64,000 nucleotides of DNA from Azospirillum melinis (GCF_013340935.1 NZ_WHOS01000024.1:1-64000); one strand, 5' to 3'; positions 1 through 8,530 are shown, counted from the stretch's first letter. Made by a program: numbers and translations. The notes: a model not told the origin generated them from the sequence alone.

Positions 1-196
1 GCGGGGCCTGTTCGGCCATGTCTGCGAGCTGATCTATCTGGGCGATCACATCCGCGTGCATCTGGCGGACGGTCCGGCCGCCGGGCTGGTCGTGAAAATT
101 CCCAACAATGCCGACCACCAACATGTCCGTCCGGGCGGCCGCTATGGGGTGGAGTGGGGACCGGCCGACGCCATCGCCCTGCCGGTCGGTCACTGA
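1..196 (+). CDS. ABC transporter ATP-binding protein, C-terminal fragment (TOBE domain)
   Basis: Only the last 64 codons are present, read from base 2 to a TGA at 194-196; the gene starts before the window. The fragment reads like the TOBE domain that closes PotA/CysA-type ABC ATPases: a stretch around GHVCELIYLGDHIRV, then a basic-acidic loop and VRPGGRYGVEWGPADAIAL near the end. TOBE domains sit behind the nucleotide-binding domain and help to sense substrate or to hold the dimer together. The substrate cannot be told from this piece. The family (polyamine/opine/iron type) is inferred from the tail only. Confidence 0.7.
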   Translation, partial: RGLFGHVCELIYLGDHIRVHLADGPAAGLVVKIPNNADHQHVRPGGRYGVEWGPADAIALPVGH

Positions 197-328
197 CCGG
201 ACCGACGACGTCCAGTCACCGGTATGCCGCCGCGCCGGTGCAAATCGATCCCTTCTTCTGCCGGCCGGCGCCGAGCCGCCATAGCCCCTGGGCGCATCGG
301 GGCTTAGAGTGCGATGCGGCCAACATGA

Positions 329-363
329 TGTCTGGAATCGTCGGATCTTTGACATTCCAGACA
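329..363. promoter_or_regulatory. 10-bp perfect inverted repeat upstream of the GlxA-type regulator
   Basis: TGTCTGGAAT (329-338) and ATTCCAGACA (354-363) are perfect inverted copies separated by 15 bases, about 90 bases before the start at 451. Arm length and spacing fit a site read by a dimeric regulator, possibly the GlxA-type protein encoded next to it. A short hairpin in a leader is the alternative; no T-run follows. Confidence 0.4.
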
Positions 364-450
364 AGCCGGCCGCCGCATAGTCTGGTTCCAGCCGCGGGCC
401 ATCGGGCCCGCCGGCTGCGGAACAAGACCAAGGTCGGGCCGGAGAAGAAC

Positions 451-1404
451 ATGCTCACCATCGGGTTCGTGGTGTTCGACGATTTCCAGGTGATGGGGAT
501 GGCCGCGCTGTCGGCGTTCGAGATGGCGAATCTTGTGCTCGGCCGCCCTGCCTACCGGGTCCATGTCCTGTCGGAGCAGGGTGGACCGGTGCGCAACTCG
601 CTGGGCTTCGCAATCGACACCGCCCCGTTCGGCGAGGATTTCTTCGACACGACCGTCACCATCAGGTCGCTGCGGGTCAAGCCGAGCACGCCGGGGCTGC
701 TGGGCTATCTGCGCGATGCCGCCGTTGCCTCGCGCCGGGTCGCCGGCATTTGCACCGGCGCCTATGTGCTGGCGGAGGCCGGGCTGCTCGACGGCCGCCG
801 TGCCACCACCCATTGGAGCCATGCCCGCAACCTCCAGCGGCTCTATCCGGCTGTGAAGGTGGAGGAGGACCGCATCTTCAGCGTCGACGGCAATGTCTGG
901 ACTTCGGCCGGGATGACCGCCGGCATCGACCTCGCCATGGCGCTTGTCGAGGATGATTTCGGTGCGGAGGTCGCCAAGGCGGTGGCGCGCAAGCTGGTGG
1001 TCTATCTGCGCCGGCCGGGCGGTCAGTCGCAATTCTCCGCCCTCCTGGATCTGGAACCGCGCTCCGACCGCGTCCGGCGGGCGCTGGTCCATGCCAAGGA
1101 GAATCTGACGAACGAGTTGTCGGTGGAGGAACTGGCGGAGGCGGCCAATCTCAGCCCGCGCCAGTTCAGCCGGCTGTTCCGCCAAGAAACCGGCCAGACC
1201 CCGGCCAAGGCCGTCGAGCATCTCCGGCTGGAGGCGGCGCGCGTGATGATGGAGGAAGGGCGCCATCCGATGGATGTCATTGCCCGCGAGACCGGCTTCG
1301 CCGACCGCGAGCGCATGCGCCGCGCCTTCCTGCGGGCCTACGGCCAGCCGCCGCAAATGGTCCGCCGCGCCGTCGAAACCGGCCGAGCCTCGGCGCTGGA
1401 GTAG
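451..1404 (+). CDS. GlxA-family transcriptional regulator (DJ-1/PfpI domain plus AraC HTH)
   Basis: A 317-residue cytoplasmic regulator. Residues 1-165 form a DJ-1/PfpI-like glutamine-amidotransferase fold with the nucleophile-elbow motif GICTGA (Cys101), which in this family serves ligand sensing and not catalysis. Residues about 215-310 are an AraC-type double helix-turn-helix (LSPRQFSRLFRQETG, then FADRERMRRAFLRAYG). The reading frame is open further upstream, but the ATG at 451 follows GGAGAAG and begins the family's usual N-terminus MLTIGFVVFDD. The next gene in the same direction is an SDR dehydrogenase, a common pairing in which the regulator activates the enzyme gene. The inducer is unknown. 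Confidence 0.88.
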   Translation: MLTIGFVVFDDFQVMGMAALSAFEMANLVLGRPAYRVHVLSEQGGPVRNSLGFAIDTAPFGEDFFDTTVTIRSLRVKPSTPGLLGYLRDAAVASRRVAGICTGAYVLAEAGLLDGRRATTHWSHARNLQRLYPAVKVEEDRIFSVDGNVWTSAGMTAGIDLAMALVEDDFGAEVAKAVARKLVVYLRRPGGQSQFSALLDLEPRSDRVRRALVHAKENLTNELSVEELAEAANLSPRQFSRLFRQETGQTPAKAVEHLRLEAARVMMEEGRHPMDVIARETGFADRERMRRAFLRAYGQPPQMVRRAVETGRASALE

Positions 1405-1578
1405 TTGGTGGCGGTGGTTCGCGCCTTTGCCGGGGCCATCGATACCTAGATACGGCTCCACCGACACTGCGGGCTCCTTAGTCTTCCACACCATCCAGCA
1501 CAGGGTTTCTCCGGGGAATACTTCCGTTCCCCGAATGCCTTCACTTGCAAAACTTCAGACAAGGACGGACATCAGGTC

Positions 1579-2337
1579 ATGCAGCTCACCGGAAACACCA
1601 TCTTCATCACGGGTTCGACCTCCGGCATCGGCCGCGGTCTGGCCGAGGCGTTCCACAAGCTGGGCAATCAGGTCATCATCGCCGGTCGGCGCAAGGCCCT
1701 GCTGGACGAGGTGACCGCCGCAAATCCCGGCATGACGGGCATCGAACTGGACATCGCCGACCCGATCAGCATCCGGGCCGCTGCCGAGCGGCTGGTTGCC
1801 GAGAATCCGACGCTGAACGTCCTGATCAACAACGCCGGCATCATGCCGTTCGACGACGCTTCCGGCGCCATCGACGATGCGCAGGCGCAAGCGATCATCG
1901 CCACCAACCTGCTTGGACCCATCCGCATGACCTCGGCGCTGATCGAGCATCTGAAGGCGCAGCCGCGGTCGGTGATCGTCAACAACACCTCGGTGCTCGC
2001 CTACACGCCGCTGGCCACCACCGCGGTCTATTCCGCCACCAAGGCGGCGCTGCACAGCTACACGCTGTCCCAGCGCTTCATGCTGCGCGACACCAGCGTC
2101 ACCGTGCAGGAGATCGCGCCGCCCTGGGTCAACACCGACCTGATCAAGAAGGGCGACGATCCGCGCGCCATGCCGCTGGACGCCTTCATCGAACAGACGA
2201 TGGCGGCACTGGGCACCGACGCCGAGGAGGCCATCGTCGAAAGCGCCCGTCCGATGCGCGACAATGCCGGCCCGAACGAGCATGCGCTGGTCATGGGATT
2301 CAACAGCTACATCGCCGAGAATCCCATTCCGGTTTGA
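1579..2337 (+). CDS. SDR-family NAD(P)-dependent oxidoreductase (DltE/YdfG-like)
   Basis: A 252-residue short-chain dehydrogenase of classical type. It has the cofactor motif TGSTSGIG at 11-18, NNAG at 84-87, and the catalytic set Ser138, Tyr151 and Lys155 (YSATK). The sequence resembles DltE-like SDRs of unknown substrate. A 174-base gap separates it from the GlxA-type regulator, so it may have its own promoter controlled by that protein. The start follows AGGTC, a weak ribosome site. A strong stem-loop at 2367-2400 closes the unit. The reaction (aldehyde/ketone or alcohol interconversion) is known only at family level. Confidence 0.85.
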   Translation: MQLTGNTIFITGSTSGIGRGLAEAFHKLGNQVIIAGRRKALLDEVTAANPGMTGIELDIADPISIRAAAERLVAENPTLNVLINNAGIMPFDDASGAIDDAQAQAIIATNLLGPIRMTSALIEHLKAQPRSVIVNNTSVLAYTPLATTAVYSATKAALHSYTLSQRFMLRDTSVTVQEIAPPWVNTDLIKKGDDPRAMPLDAFIEQTMAALGTDAEEAIVESARPMRDNAGPNEHALVMGFNSYIAENPIPV

Positions 2338-2366
2338 TTGGCCCTGTCCGATCTGGCACGAAGCAG

Positions 2367-2400
2367 ACCAGGCCGCCGGGCTTTCGTCCGGCGGCCTGGT
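2367..2400. terminator. 13-bp perfect stem-loop after the SDR gene
   Basis: ACCAGGCCGCCGG (2367-2379) pairs perfectly with CCGGCGGCCTGGT (2388-2400) around an 8-base loop. It lies 30 bases past the SDR stop and before the convergent hydrolase gene. No clean T-run follows, so it may act as a bidirectional stem-loop or mRNA-stabilising end. Confidence 0.6.
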
Positions 2401-2522
2401 CCGTTGTGGCGATTGTTGCGGATACGAGGCGATGCAGGGATCGGCGATGAACTGCGCCAGTCATACCTGCCTGCGGGTTGCCCCCGTAGCGCCGTCCCGG
2501 CCCTGCGGGGGCGTGGGCGGGA

Positions 2523-3551
2523 TCAGGCTTTGAAGAAGGCCAGCAGGTCGGCGTTGATCGTTTCGGCATGGGTGGTCGCCATGCCGTGCGGGAAGCCCTT
2601 GTAGACCTTCAGGGTGCCCTTCGGCAGCAGCTTGGACGACAGCAGCGCGGAATCGGCGATCGGCACGATCTGGTCGTCGTCGCCGTGCATCACCAGGACC
2701 GGAATGTCGATCTTTTTCAGATCCTCGGTGAAGTCGGTCTCGGAGAAGGCCTTGATGCAGTCGTAATGGGCCTTGGTCCCGCCCATCATGCCCTGCCTCC
2801 ACCAGTTGTCGATGACGCCCTGCGAGACCTTGGCGCCGTCCCGGTTGAAGCCGTAGAAGGGGCCGGAGGGGATGTCGCGGAAGAACTGGGCGCGGTTGGC
2901 GGCGAGTGCTGCGCGGAAGCCGTCGAACACCTCCAGCGGCAGGCCGCCGGGATTGGCCTCCGTCTTGACCATGATCGGGGGAACGGCGCCCAGCAGCGCC
3001 GCCTTGCCGGCGCGCGAGGTGCCGTGACGGCCCAGATAGCGCGCGACCTCGCCGCCGCCGGTCGAATGGCCGACATGGAAGACGTTCTTCAGCCCCAGCC
3101 CGGCAACCACCGCCAGCACGTCGTCGGCGTAGGTGTTCATCTCGTTGCCGTTCGCCGTCTGGGTCGAGCGGCCATGGCCGCGCCGGTCGTGGGCGACGAC
3201 ACGGTAGCCGTGGTTCAGGAAGAACAGCATCTGGGCGTCCCAGTCGTCGGCGCTGAGCGGCCAGCCATGGTGGAACATGACGGTCTGGGCGTCGCGCGGT
3301 CCCCAATCCTTGTAATAGATCGAGGCGCCGTCCTTGGCGGTGACGAACCCGTCTTCGGTCTTGCCGTTGGTCATCGTCCGTTTCCCTTCGCTCTTGTGGG
3401 CCGCAGCGTCTCCGGCATGGCGACGTTCGGCCGCGGTGGCATCGGCGGCCCCGATCACGGTTGCGCCGGCGACCGCAGCGCCGGCAGCGGCCGCGCCGAC
3501 GATCAGGCTGCGTCGGGTGGCGCCCGGCGCCAGGGCTTCTTCGGATGGCAT
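2523..3551 (-). CDS. Tat-exported alpha/beta hydrolase, non-heme chloroperoxidase/esterase type
   Basis: A 342-residue protein. The start at 3551 follows GGGAG, so the longer frame to 3659 is not needed. The N-terminus carries a twin-arginine signal (ATRRSLIVG, then an Ala-rich stretch to about residue 42), which points to export of the folded enzyme. The mature part is an alpha/beta hydrolase of the cofactor-free haloperoxidase group: oxyanion-hole HHGWP near 94-98, nucleophile Ser163 in GHSTGGG, an acidic site in HGDDDQ (about 291-293) and His322 in FPHGM. These enzymes act as esterases or perhydrolases. The gene diverges from a MarR regulator across 415 bases with palindromic sites, so MarR control is likely. 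The natural substrate is unknown. Confidence 0.85.
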   Translation of the reverse strand: MPSEEALAPGATRRSLIVGAAAAGAAVAGATVIGAADATAAERRHAGDAAAHKSEGKRTMTNGKTEDGFVTAKDGASIYYKDWGPRDAQTVMFHHGWPLSADDWDAQMLFFLNHGYRVVAHDRRGHGRSTQTANGNEMNTYADDVLAVVAGLGLKNVFHVGHSTGGGEVARYLGRHGTSRAGKAALLGAVPPIMVKTEANPGGLPLEVFDGFRAALAANRAQFFRDIPSGPFYGFNRDGAKVSQGVIDNWWRQGMMGGTKAHYDCIKAFSETDFTEDLKKIDIPVLVMHGDDDQIVPIADSALLSSKLLPKGTLKVYKGFPHGMATTHAETINADLLAFFKA

Positions 3552-3966
3552 CGTGATGCTCCCTGTCAGTGCGTTGGTGATTGGCCGGCCTGGACCCGGT
3601 CGCTTGGCGCCGCGGAATGCCGATGCCTGCATTGAGCACCGGAAATAGGCATTTTTCAAAGCTATCCCTAGGTATTAAAAAACCATGCCAGGAAATATTC
3701 ACAAATCGACAAGGGTTGATCGGAATTGTTCATGTCTTCACTTGCGAAAATGCTGCAAATCTGGACATGCCCCTCCTCTGTCCGATAGTCCGAATGTGTA
3801 GACCCACTTCGCTCGTGACGTCTGATTTTGGGCGCGCCCGGCGAACCGGAGTTCCCGGCGGGGCAGGCTCCATCCGGCACCCGTCGATCCGGATCCTGTC
3901 CACGAAATGGCACGGTCGGAAATCGACCGATTGACAAATTTAAATAGGAGTCCTAAGTTAAATCCC
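3552..3966. other. Divergent intergenic region between hydrolase and MarR genes
   Basis: This 415-base stretch contains no convincing gene and is clearly richer in AT than its surroundings. It holds the promoters of both flanking genes. Two short palindromic elements stand out: CCTAGG inside TATCCCTAGGTATT (about 3664-3677) near the hydrolase side, and TAGGAGTCCTA (3945-3955) near the MarR side. Both contain CCTA followed by a GT two bases later, so they may be sites for the same regulator. Confidence 0.55.
3931..3959 (+). promoter_or_regulatory. Candidate MarR promoter with overlapping operator
   Basis: TTGACA (3931-3936), a 17-base spacer and TAAGTT (3954-3959) make a plausible sigma-70 promoter. 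The 11-base palindrome TAGGAGTCCTA (3945-3955) sits on the spacer and touches the -10 box, where a bound dimer would block RNA polymerase. The predicted transcript start would lie almost on the ATG at 3967, so the message may be leaderless or translation may begin at a later codon. Confidence 0.45.
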
Positions 3967-4611
3967 ATGGACCACGCATCGCACCCCGACCCTGTTCCGC
4001 ACCGCCTTCGGGAAGGCTTCGAGCGCATCGCGCTGGTGCTGCGCGCCGATCTCTGGTCGGCTGCCGGCACGGCCGGGCTCAACCCCACCCAGGCGCAGGT
4101 GCTGGCCCTGCTGGCGGCCCGGCCCGCCGGCCTTCGCCCCAAGGAGGTCGCCGCGCATCTGGCGGTTTCCGCCGCCAGCATGGCCGACACGCTGGCGGCG
4201 CTGGAGCGCAAGTCGCTGTTGCGGCGCGCGCCCGATCCCAGCGATGCGCGGGCGCAGATCGCCCGCCTGACGGACGAGGGGCTGGAACTGGGCCGCGGCC
4301 TCGCCTCCTCCGCCTCCCAGATCGCGGCGGCGCTCGTGCAGCTGACCGCCGCCGAGCAGGCCGGGCTGCTGCGGGCGCAGATCAAGATCATCCGGTCGCT
4401 GCAACAGGCAGGGGCCATTCCGGTCCAGCGCCTGTGCGTCAGTTGCCGCCATTTCCGGCCGAACGCCCATCCGGGCGAGGCCGCCCCCCATCACTGCGCT
4501 TTTGTGAACGCCGCCATCGGCGACCGGGATCTCCGGCTCGATTGCGGTGAGCATGAAGAGGCTGATCCTGCCGTCCAGGCTGCCACCTGGATGGCCTTTG
4601 CCGAAGGATAG
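3967..4611 (+). CDS. MarR-family regulator with a C-terminal four-cysteine motif
   Basis: A 214-residue regulator. Residues about 15-145 form a MarR winged helix (recognition region around LRPKEVAAHLAVSAASMADTL, wing near RRAPDPSDARAQ). The unusual part is an added tail of about 60 residues with Cys157, Cys160, Cys177 and Cys193 plus adjacent His175/His176, spaced like a metal or redox site (CxxC, then HHC, then C). Many MarR proteins end before this point, so the tail may bind zinc or iron-sulfur, or form disulfides. A frame from 3907 exists, but its first 20 residues do not look like MarR. Next in the same direction are an exported protein and an AhpD-like protein, which suits a redox-responsive set. 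Confidence 0.8.
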   Translation: MDHASHPDPVPHRLREGFERIALVLRADLWSAAGTAGLNPTQAQVLALLAARPAGLRPKEVAAHLAVSAASMADTLAALERKSLLRRAPDPSDARAQIARLTDEGLELGRGLASSASQIAAALVQLTAAEQAGLLRAQIKIIRSLQQAGAIPVQRLCVSCRHFRPNAHPGEAAPHHCAFVNAAIGDRDLRLDCGEHEEADPAVQAATWMAFAEG

Positions 4612-4653
4612 CCACCCCCTCCAAGCAAGCCTTCAGAAAGGGAAAACATCATC

Positions 4654-5394
4654 ATGACCTTCAGAACTCCACGGGGCATCGGCCTCGTGGCAACGGCGCT
4701 CTGTTGCCTCACGACCGGCCTTGTTTCCGGGCTCTCGGCGGCCGCCGCGCATGGGATCGAGACCGCCCCCGAACAGGCGGTCATGGCCTCGTTCGACATC
4801 GTCGAGACGCGCATCGTCACCGATCACGGCCATGCCGTCTTCAGCACCCGCGTCCGCGCCGATGCCGGCAAGGCGACGCCGTCCGCCACCGGCAAATTCG
4901 AAGGCTCGGAGGTCTACGCCTATGTCTGGCCGACCTCCCTCAACTCCGCCGATGTCGGCTTCGAGAAGGATCAGGGCATCGTCGCGCTCGCGGTGACCTT
5001 CCACCCCGATTTTGACGATGCCGCCTATGGTGGGAAGAACCGCGACCGCTGGCACTCCCACTGGGTCGTCCTCAACGAGGACAAGGCCTGTCCCGGCGGA
5101 CTGAAGGTCAAGGACATTCCGGAGGGCACGAAGCCTAGGCTGCCGGAAACCTGGCCCGGCGCGCCGATCCTGATCGACAGCCCGGACTACCGAACCGATC
5201 TCAAGGCCGATCTGGTCGAGGTCCACATCCCGCTCGAAAAGATCGGAGCGATCGCCACCGCATCCTTCGACGGTGTGACCGCCGGGCTGCGGGTCAATGC
5301 CAACCTGCATGCGCCGCTGCTGTGCGTCACCAACATCCACAAGGTCGCCTCCGGCACCCTGTCGCTGCCGGGCAAGGTCGTTCCGGCCAAGTAA
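4654..5394 (+). CDS. Exported protein of unknown function
   Basis: A 246-residue protein with a clear Sec signal peptide (about residues 1-31, ending near GLSAAAAHG), so the mature protein is periplasmic. AAAGGGA precedes the start. I do not recognise the family. The mature part has repeated beta-rich segments, a histidine/tryptophan patch (RDRWHSHWVVLNEDKACPGG), and only two mature cysteines, one in this patch and one near the C-terminus (LLCVTN). The spacing to the MarR gene (42 bases) and to the AhpD-like gene (100 bases) suggests co-transcription in a MarR-linked stress unit. Function is not inferred beyond this context. Confidence 0.7.
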   Translation: MTFRTPRGIGLVATALCCLTTGLVSGLSAAAAHGIETAPEQAVMASFDIVETRIVTDHGHAVFSTRVRADAGKATPSATGKFEGSEVYAYVWPTSLNSADVGFEKDQGIVALAVTFHPDFDDAAYGGKNRDRWHSHWVVLNEDKACPGGLKVKDIPEGTKPRLPETWPGAPILIDSPDYRTDLKADLVEVHIPLEKIGAIATASFDGVTAGLRVNANLHAPLLCVTNIHKVASGTLSLPGKVVPAK

Positions 5395-5494
5395 CGTTGG
5401 CGAATTAGCGTGCAAAAGTGAAAGCGGCCCGGCGACTGCCATCGCCGGACCGCCCGAATACCCTCCTCCAAGCATCAGAGAAGGATAAAACATC

Positions 5495-6040
5495 ATGGCA
5501 CACGTCAATCTTGTCGATCCAGCCTCGTCTGCCGCGACGGTCAAGCCGACGCTCGACCGGATCAAGGGCGCCTTCGGCGTCGTCCCCAACATGTTCAAGG
5601 CCGTTGCGAATTCGCCGGCGGCACTCGCCAGCATGTGGGGATCGTTCGGCGCGCTCGGCCAGGGCAAGCTCGGCGCGAAGCTGGGCGAGCAGATCGCGGT
5701 GGCGGTCGCCGACCGCAACGACTGCACCTATTGTCTCGCCGCCCACACTCTGCTCGGCCAGAAGGCGGGGGCGAGCGGAGCGGAAATGGCCGAGGCGCAG
5801 CACGGCCGCTCGGCCGATCCCCGGACGGCGGCAGCGCTCGCCTTCGCGGTGAAGCTGGTCGAGAATCGTGCGGCGGTCGATGCCGCCGATGTCGCCGCCC
5901 TGCGCGACGCCGGATTCGACGATGAGGCCATCGTCGAAATCCTGGCGCATGTCGCCCTGAACCTCTTTACGAACTACGTGAACGTCGCCCTCGATGTGCC
6001 GGTCGACTTTCCCGGGGTGAAGCTCTCCCGCCACAGCTGA
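5495..6040 (+). CDS. Carboxymuconolactone decarboxylase/AhpD-family protein
   Basis: A 181-residue all-helical AhpD-like protein. The family's active-site pattern is complete: Glu65, then Cys77-x-x-Cys80 and His84 (DCTYCLAAH). In characterised relatives this centre gives alkylhydroperoxidase or thiol-disulfide reductase activity. The start follows AAGGA. It is the last gene of the run behind the MarR regulator and ends at a strong bidirectional stem-loop, so peroxide or reactive-electrophile defence is a reasonable guess. True carboxymuconolactone decarboxylase activity is unlikely because no protocatechuate genes are nearby. Confidence 0.85.
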   Translation: MAHVNLVDPASSAATVKPTLDRIKGAFGVVPNMFKAVANSPAALASMWGSFGALGQGKLGAKLGEQIAVAVADRNDCTYCLAAHTLLGQKAGASGAEMAEAQHGRSADPRTAAALAFAVKLVENRAAVDAADVAALRDAGFDDEAIVEILAHVALNLFTNYVNVALDVPVDFPGVKLSRHS

Positions 6041-6050
6041 CGGATGGGGT

Positions 6051-6078
6051 GCGGCCGGAACGGTGGCGTTCCGGCCGC
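6051..6078. terminator. Bidirectional terminator-like stem-loop between convergent genes
   Basis: GCGGCCGGAACG (6051-6062) and CGTTCCGGCCGC (6067-6078) pair perfectly around the tetraloop GTGG. It sits in the 43-base gap between the AhpD-like gene and the convergent aminotransferase gene and can serve both. Confidence 0.65.
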
Positions 6079-6083
6079 GTCCG

Positions 6084-7400
6084 TCACAGCGCCGCCAGCA
6101 CCTCGTCGAGCGTGCTCAGGAACAGGGTGGCGTCGTCGGCCGAGAAGACCAGCGGCGGGCGGATCTTCAGGATGTGCCCTTCCTGGCCGGTGGCGCTGAT
6201 CAGCACCCGGCGCCGCCGCATGTCGTTGACCACGCGGGCGGTTTCCTCCGGCGCCGGGGTCTTCGCCTTGCGGTCGCGCACCATTTCGACGCCGATGAAC
6301 AGGCCGCTGCCGCGCACGTCGCCGATCAGGTCATGCTTGGCGGCGAGCGCGCGGATGCCGTCGATCATCTGCGTGCCGACGGTCAGGGCGTTTTCCTGCA
6401 GGCGTTCCGTCTTGATGACGCGCAGCACGGCATGCGCCACGGCGCAGGACACCGGGTTGCCGCCGAAGGTGTTGAAATAGCGCTGGCTGCGGCCGAACGC
6501 CTCGATCACCTCCGGACGGAAGATGGCACCGGCCACCGGGTGGCCGTTGCCCATCGGCTTGCCGACCGTCACGACGTCGGGCACCAGCCCATGGCGCGCG
6601 AAGCCCCACATGTGGGTGCCGAGCCGGCCGAAGCCGGGCTGTACCTCGTCGGCGATGAAGATGCCGCCGGCCTTGCGCATGACCTCGACCGCCGGGGCCA
6701 GGAAGCCGGCCGGATCGGTGAAGACGCCGCTGCTGGAGAAGATGGTGTCGACCAGCAGCGCCGCCGGGGCGATGCCCTTCTCGCGCAGGTCGGCGATGGC
6801 CTCCTCGACGGACCGGGCGAAGGCGGCGCCGACCTCCGAAGCCGGAATGCGGTAGCTGTCGGGCGACGGCACCACCCGGACATGGTCCCCCAGCTTCACC
6901 GCGGCGCCCAGCGAGGGCGACATCTCCGCCAGCGCCGAGGTGACGCCGTGATAGGCGTTGTGGGCGATGACGACGCCCGTGCCGCCGGTGTGGACGCGGG
7001 CGACGCGCAGCGCCAGATCGTTCGCCTCGCTGCCGGTGCAGGTCAGCATCAGGTGCGACAGTTCAGACGGGAATTCCGCCAGGAAGGCTTCGGCGAAATC
7101 GAGGATGCCGTCGGTCAGGTAGCGCGTGTGGGTGTTCAGCACCGCCGCCTGCTTTGCCATCGCCTCCACCACCTCGGGCCGCGAATGGCCGACCGAGGCG
7201 ACATTGTTGTAGGCGTCGAGATAGCGGTTGCCGTCGGCGTCATAGAGGGAGGAGCCCTCGCCGCGCACGACATGGATCGGATCGGCGTAGAACAGCCGGT
7301 AGGCCGGGCCGAGCAGCCTTTCGCGGCGGGCGATCAGGGCGCGCTCGCGCTCCGGCAGGGAACCGGCGGCATCGGGGGCATAGGCGTTGATCATGGTCAT
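6084..7400 (-). CDS. Class-III PLP-dependent aminotransferase/phospholyase
   Basis: A 438-residue fold-type-I PLP enzyme of the class-III (ornithine-aminotransferase-like) group. The Schiff-base lysine is Lys281 in VGKPMGNG, Asp251 in ADEVQ contacts the PLP ring nitrogen, and CTGSEAND (about 121-128) binds the phosphate. The start is 6 bases behind the stop of the kinase gene, so the two are one operon. The N-terminal region and the pairing with an APH-fold kinase resemble the ethanolamine-phosphate and phosphohydroxylysine phospholyases (AGXT2L1/AGXT2L2), which eliminate phosphate and ammonia and do not transaminate. A phospholyase role is therefore likely here, but substrate and reaction are inferred. 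Confidence 0.85.
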   Translation of the reverse strand: MTMINAYAPDAAGSLPERERALIARRERLLGPAYRLFYADPIHVVRGEGSSLYDADGNRYLDAYNNVASVGHSRPEVVEAMAKQAAVLNTHTRYLTDGILDFAEAFLAEFPSELSHLMLTCTGSEANDLALRVARVHTGGTGVVIAHNAYHGVTSALAEMSPSLGAAVKLGDHVRVVPSPDSYRIPASEVGAAFARSVEEAIADLREKGIAPAALLVDTIFSSSGVFTDPAGFLAPAVEVMRKAGGIFIADEVQPGFGRLGTHMWGFARHGLVPDVVTVGKPMGNGHPVAGAIFRPEVIEAFGRSQRYFNTFGGNPVSCAVAHAVLRVIKTERLQENALTVGTQMIDGIRALAAKHDLIGDVRGSGLFIGVEMVRDRKAKTPAPEETARVVNDMRRRRVLISATGQEGHILKIRPPLVFSADDATLFLSTLDEVLAAL

Positions 7401-7406
7401 GGCGGG

Positions 7407-8444
7407 TCACACTTCCTGGCAGGCAAGGTGGAGCAGAGTGCGTGCGGTGGCGGCCTCGTCGCCGGTCAGCTTTTCCAGCCCGGCGAAGGCACGTTCGGCA
7501 TTCCGCAGGATGTAGGCGGCGTTTTCGGGATATTCGGCCGCCCGCCAGCCGGTGATGGAGATGGTCAGGGCAAGGCGGGCCGCAATCAGGTCGGGCAGCA
7601 ACTCCGTCTCATCCGCCGTCAGCGGCAGCACGGCGTTGTAGGCGCGGGTCATCTCGACGATGGAGCCGAAGGGTGTCTCGCCGCTGGTGACGTGGTAGGC
7701 GAGCGCCGTCGCCAGATCGTTGATCAGCGGGGCCTTCAGCGCGTCGCCGAAATCGATGATGCCGGTGACCGCCTGGTGCCCGGCCGGATCGACCACCGCA
7801 TTGTGCGGGTTGAGGTCGTTGTGGATCACCTGATGGCGCAGGGCGGGCAGACGCGGGGCGACCCGGTCGGTGAAACGGGCGATGAAGCGCTCCACCATCC
7901 GGCGGCGCGGACCTTCGGCCAGATAATGCAGCTTGTCGGCGACGCTGGCGGTGCGCGTGATGTCCCACAGCAGGTCGCGCTGCGAGCCCGGATGCTCGTA
8001 GTCGGCCAGCGCGAGGTCGAGCCGGGCCAGCGTGGCCCCCAGTGCCCGCATCAGTCCCGGTGAGGCCGGTGCCGCATGGAGCGGCGTGCCGTCGAGATAG
8101 GTCAGCAGCCGCAGGATCATCGGATGGCCGTCGATCAGAATCGTCGTCTGCGCCTCGCCATCCCGGGTCGGCACGACGCGCGGCACCGGCAGGGTCGGGT
8201 CGCGGGAGGCCACATGCTGCATGGCGCCGGTCTGGAAGGCGGTGACCGGTTGCGGTTCGGCCGGGTTGGTGAACTTCAGCACATAGCCGTGCCCGTCGGG
8301 CGTGGTGATGTGGAAGTTGCGGTCGCGTTCGCTGCTCAGTTCACGGACGCCGCCGGTCAGCCCGAAATGCCGCAGCATCATGGCGCCGGCCTCGTCACCG
8401 GAGATCGGCGGCGCGACGGTGGTCAGTACATCACCCTGTGTCAT
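7407..8444 (-). CDS. APH-fold kinase (hydroxylysine/homoserine-kinase-like)
   Basis: A 345-residue protein-kinase-like small-molecule kinase. The catalytic loop is HNDLNPHN (His208, Asp210, Asn215) and the metal-binding DFG equivalent is IIDFGD (Asp231). The start follows GAGGAG. APH-fold enzymes phosphorylate amino alcohols, aminoglycosides or hydroxylated amino acids. Because the next gene is a class-III PLP enzyme of the phospholyase type, the pair probably phosphorylates a hydroxyl-amine compound and then eliminates phosphate, as in hydroxylysine breakdown by HYKK and PHYKPL. Antibiotic resistance is a much less likely role. The palindrome at 8481-8490 lies 36 bases upstream. Confidence 0.8.
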   Translation of the reverse strand: MTQGDVLTTVAPPISGDEAGAMMLRHFGLTGGVRELSSERDRNFHITTPDGHGYVLKFTNPAEPQPVTAFQTGAMQHVASRDPTLPVPRVVPTRDGEAQTTILIDGHPMILRLLTYLDGTPLHAAPASPGLMRALGATLARLDLALADYEHPGSQRDLLWDITRTASVADKLHYLAEGPRRRMVERFIARFTDRVAPRLPALRHQVIHNDLNPHNAVVDPAGHQAVTGIIDFGDALKAPLINDLATALAYHVTSGETPFGSIVEMTRAYNAVLPLTADETELLPDLIAARLALTISITGWRAAEYPENAAYILRNAERAFAGLEKLTGDEAATARTLLHLACQEV

Positions 8445-8480
8445 GGCCGCACTCTCCTCGTCATTCGAAACGTCAATATT

Positions 8481-8490
8481 TGATGCATCA
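8481..8490. promoter_or_regulatory. FCD/GntR operator candidate, copy 1
   Basis: TGATGCATCA is a perfect 10-base palindrome placed between the kinase operon and the GntR gene. The same sequence recurs at 9275-9284 in front of the dehydrogenase operon, and both copies have ATTGAC a few bases to one side in matching orientation. FadR-type regulators bind short palindromes of this kind. Confidence 0.6.
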
Positions 8491-8530
8491 TCGTCATGCA
8501 GGGGCCGGCTTCGGGCGCCGGTGAAAGGGG

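Noticed and set aside
154-450. Extended N-terminus for the GlxA-type regulator
   Set aside because: The extension overlaps the end of the upstream ATPase gene and has no family similarity; the ATG at 451 has a good Shine-Dalgarno.
6063-8063. A 666-codon open frame on the plus strand across the aminotransferase and kinase genes
   Set aside because: It lies antisense to two genes with clear catalytic motifs. Its translation is the low-complexity Gly/Arg/His/Gln-rich type expected from the opposite strand of high-GC coding DNA.
7407-8444. Aminoglycoside-resistance kinase
   Set aside because: The APH fold alone does not mean resistance; coupling to a phospholyase-type PLP gene and an FCD regulator argues for catabolism.
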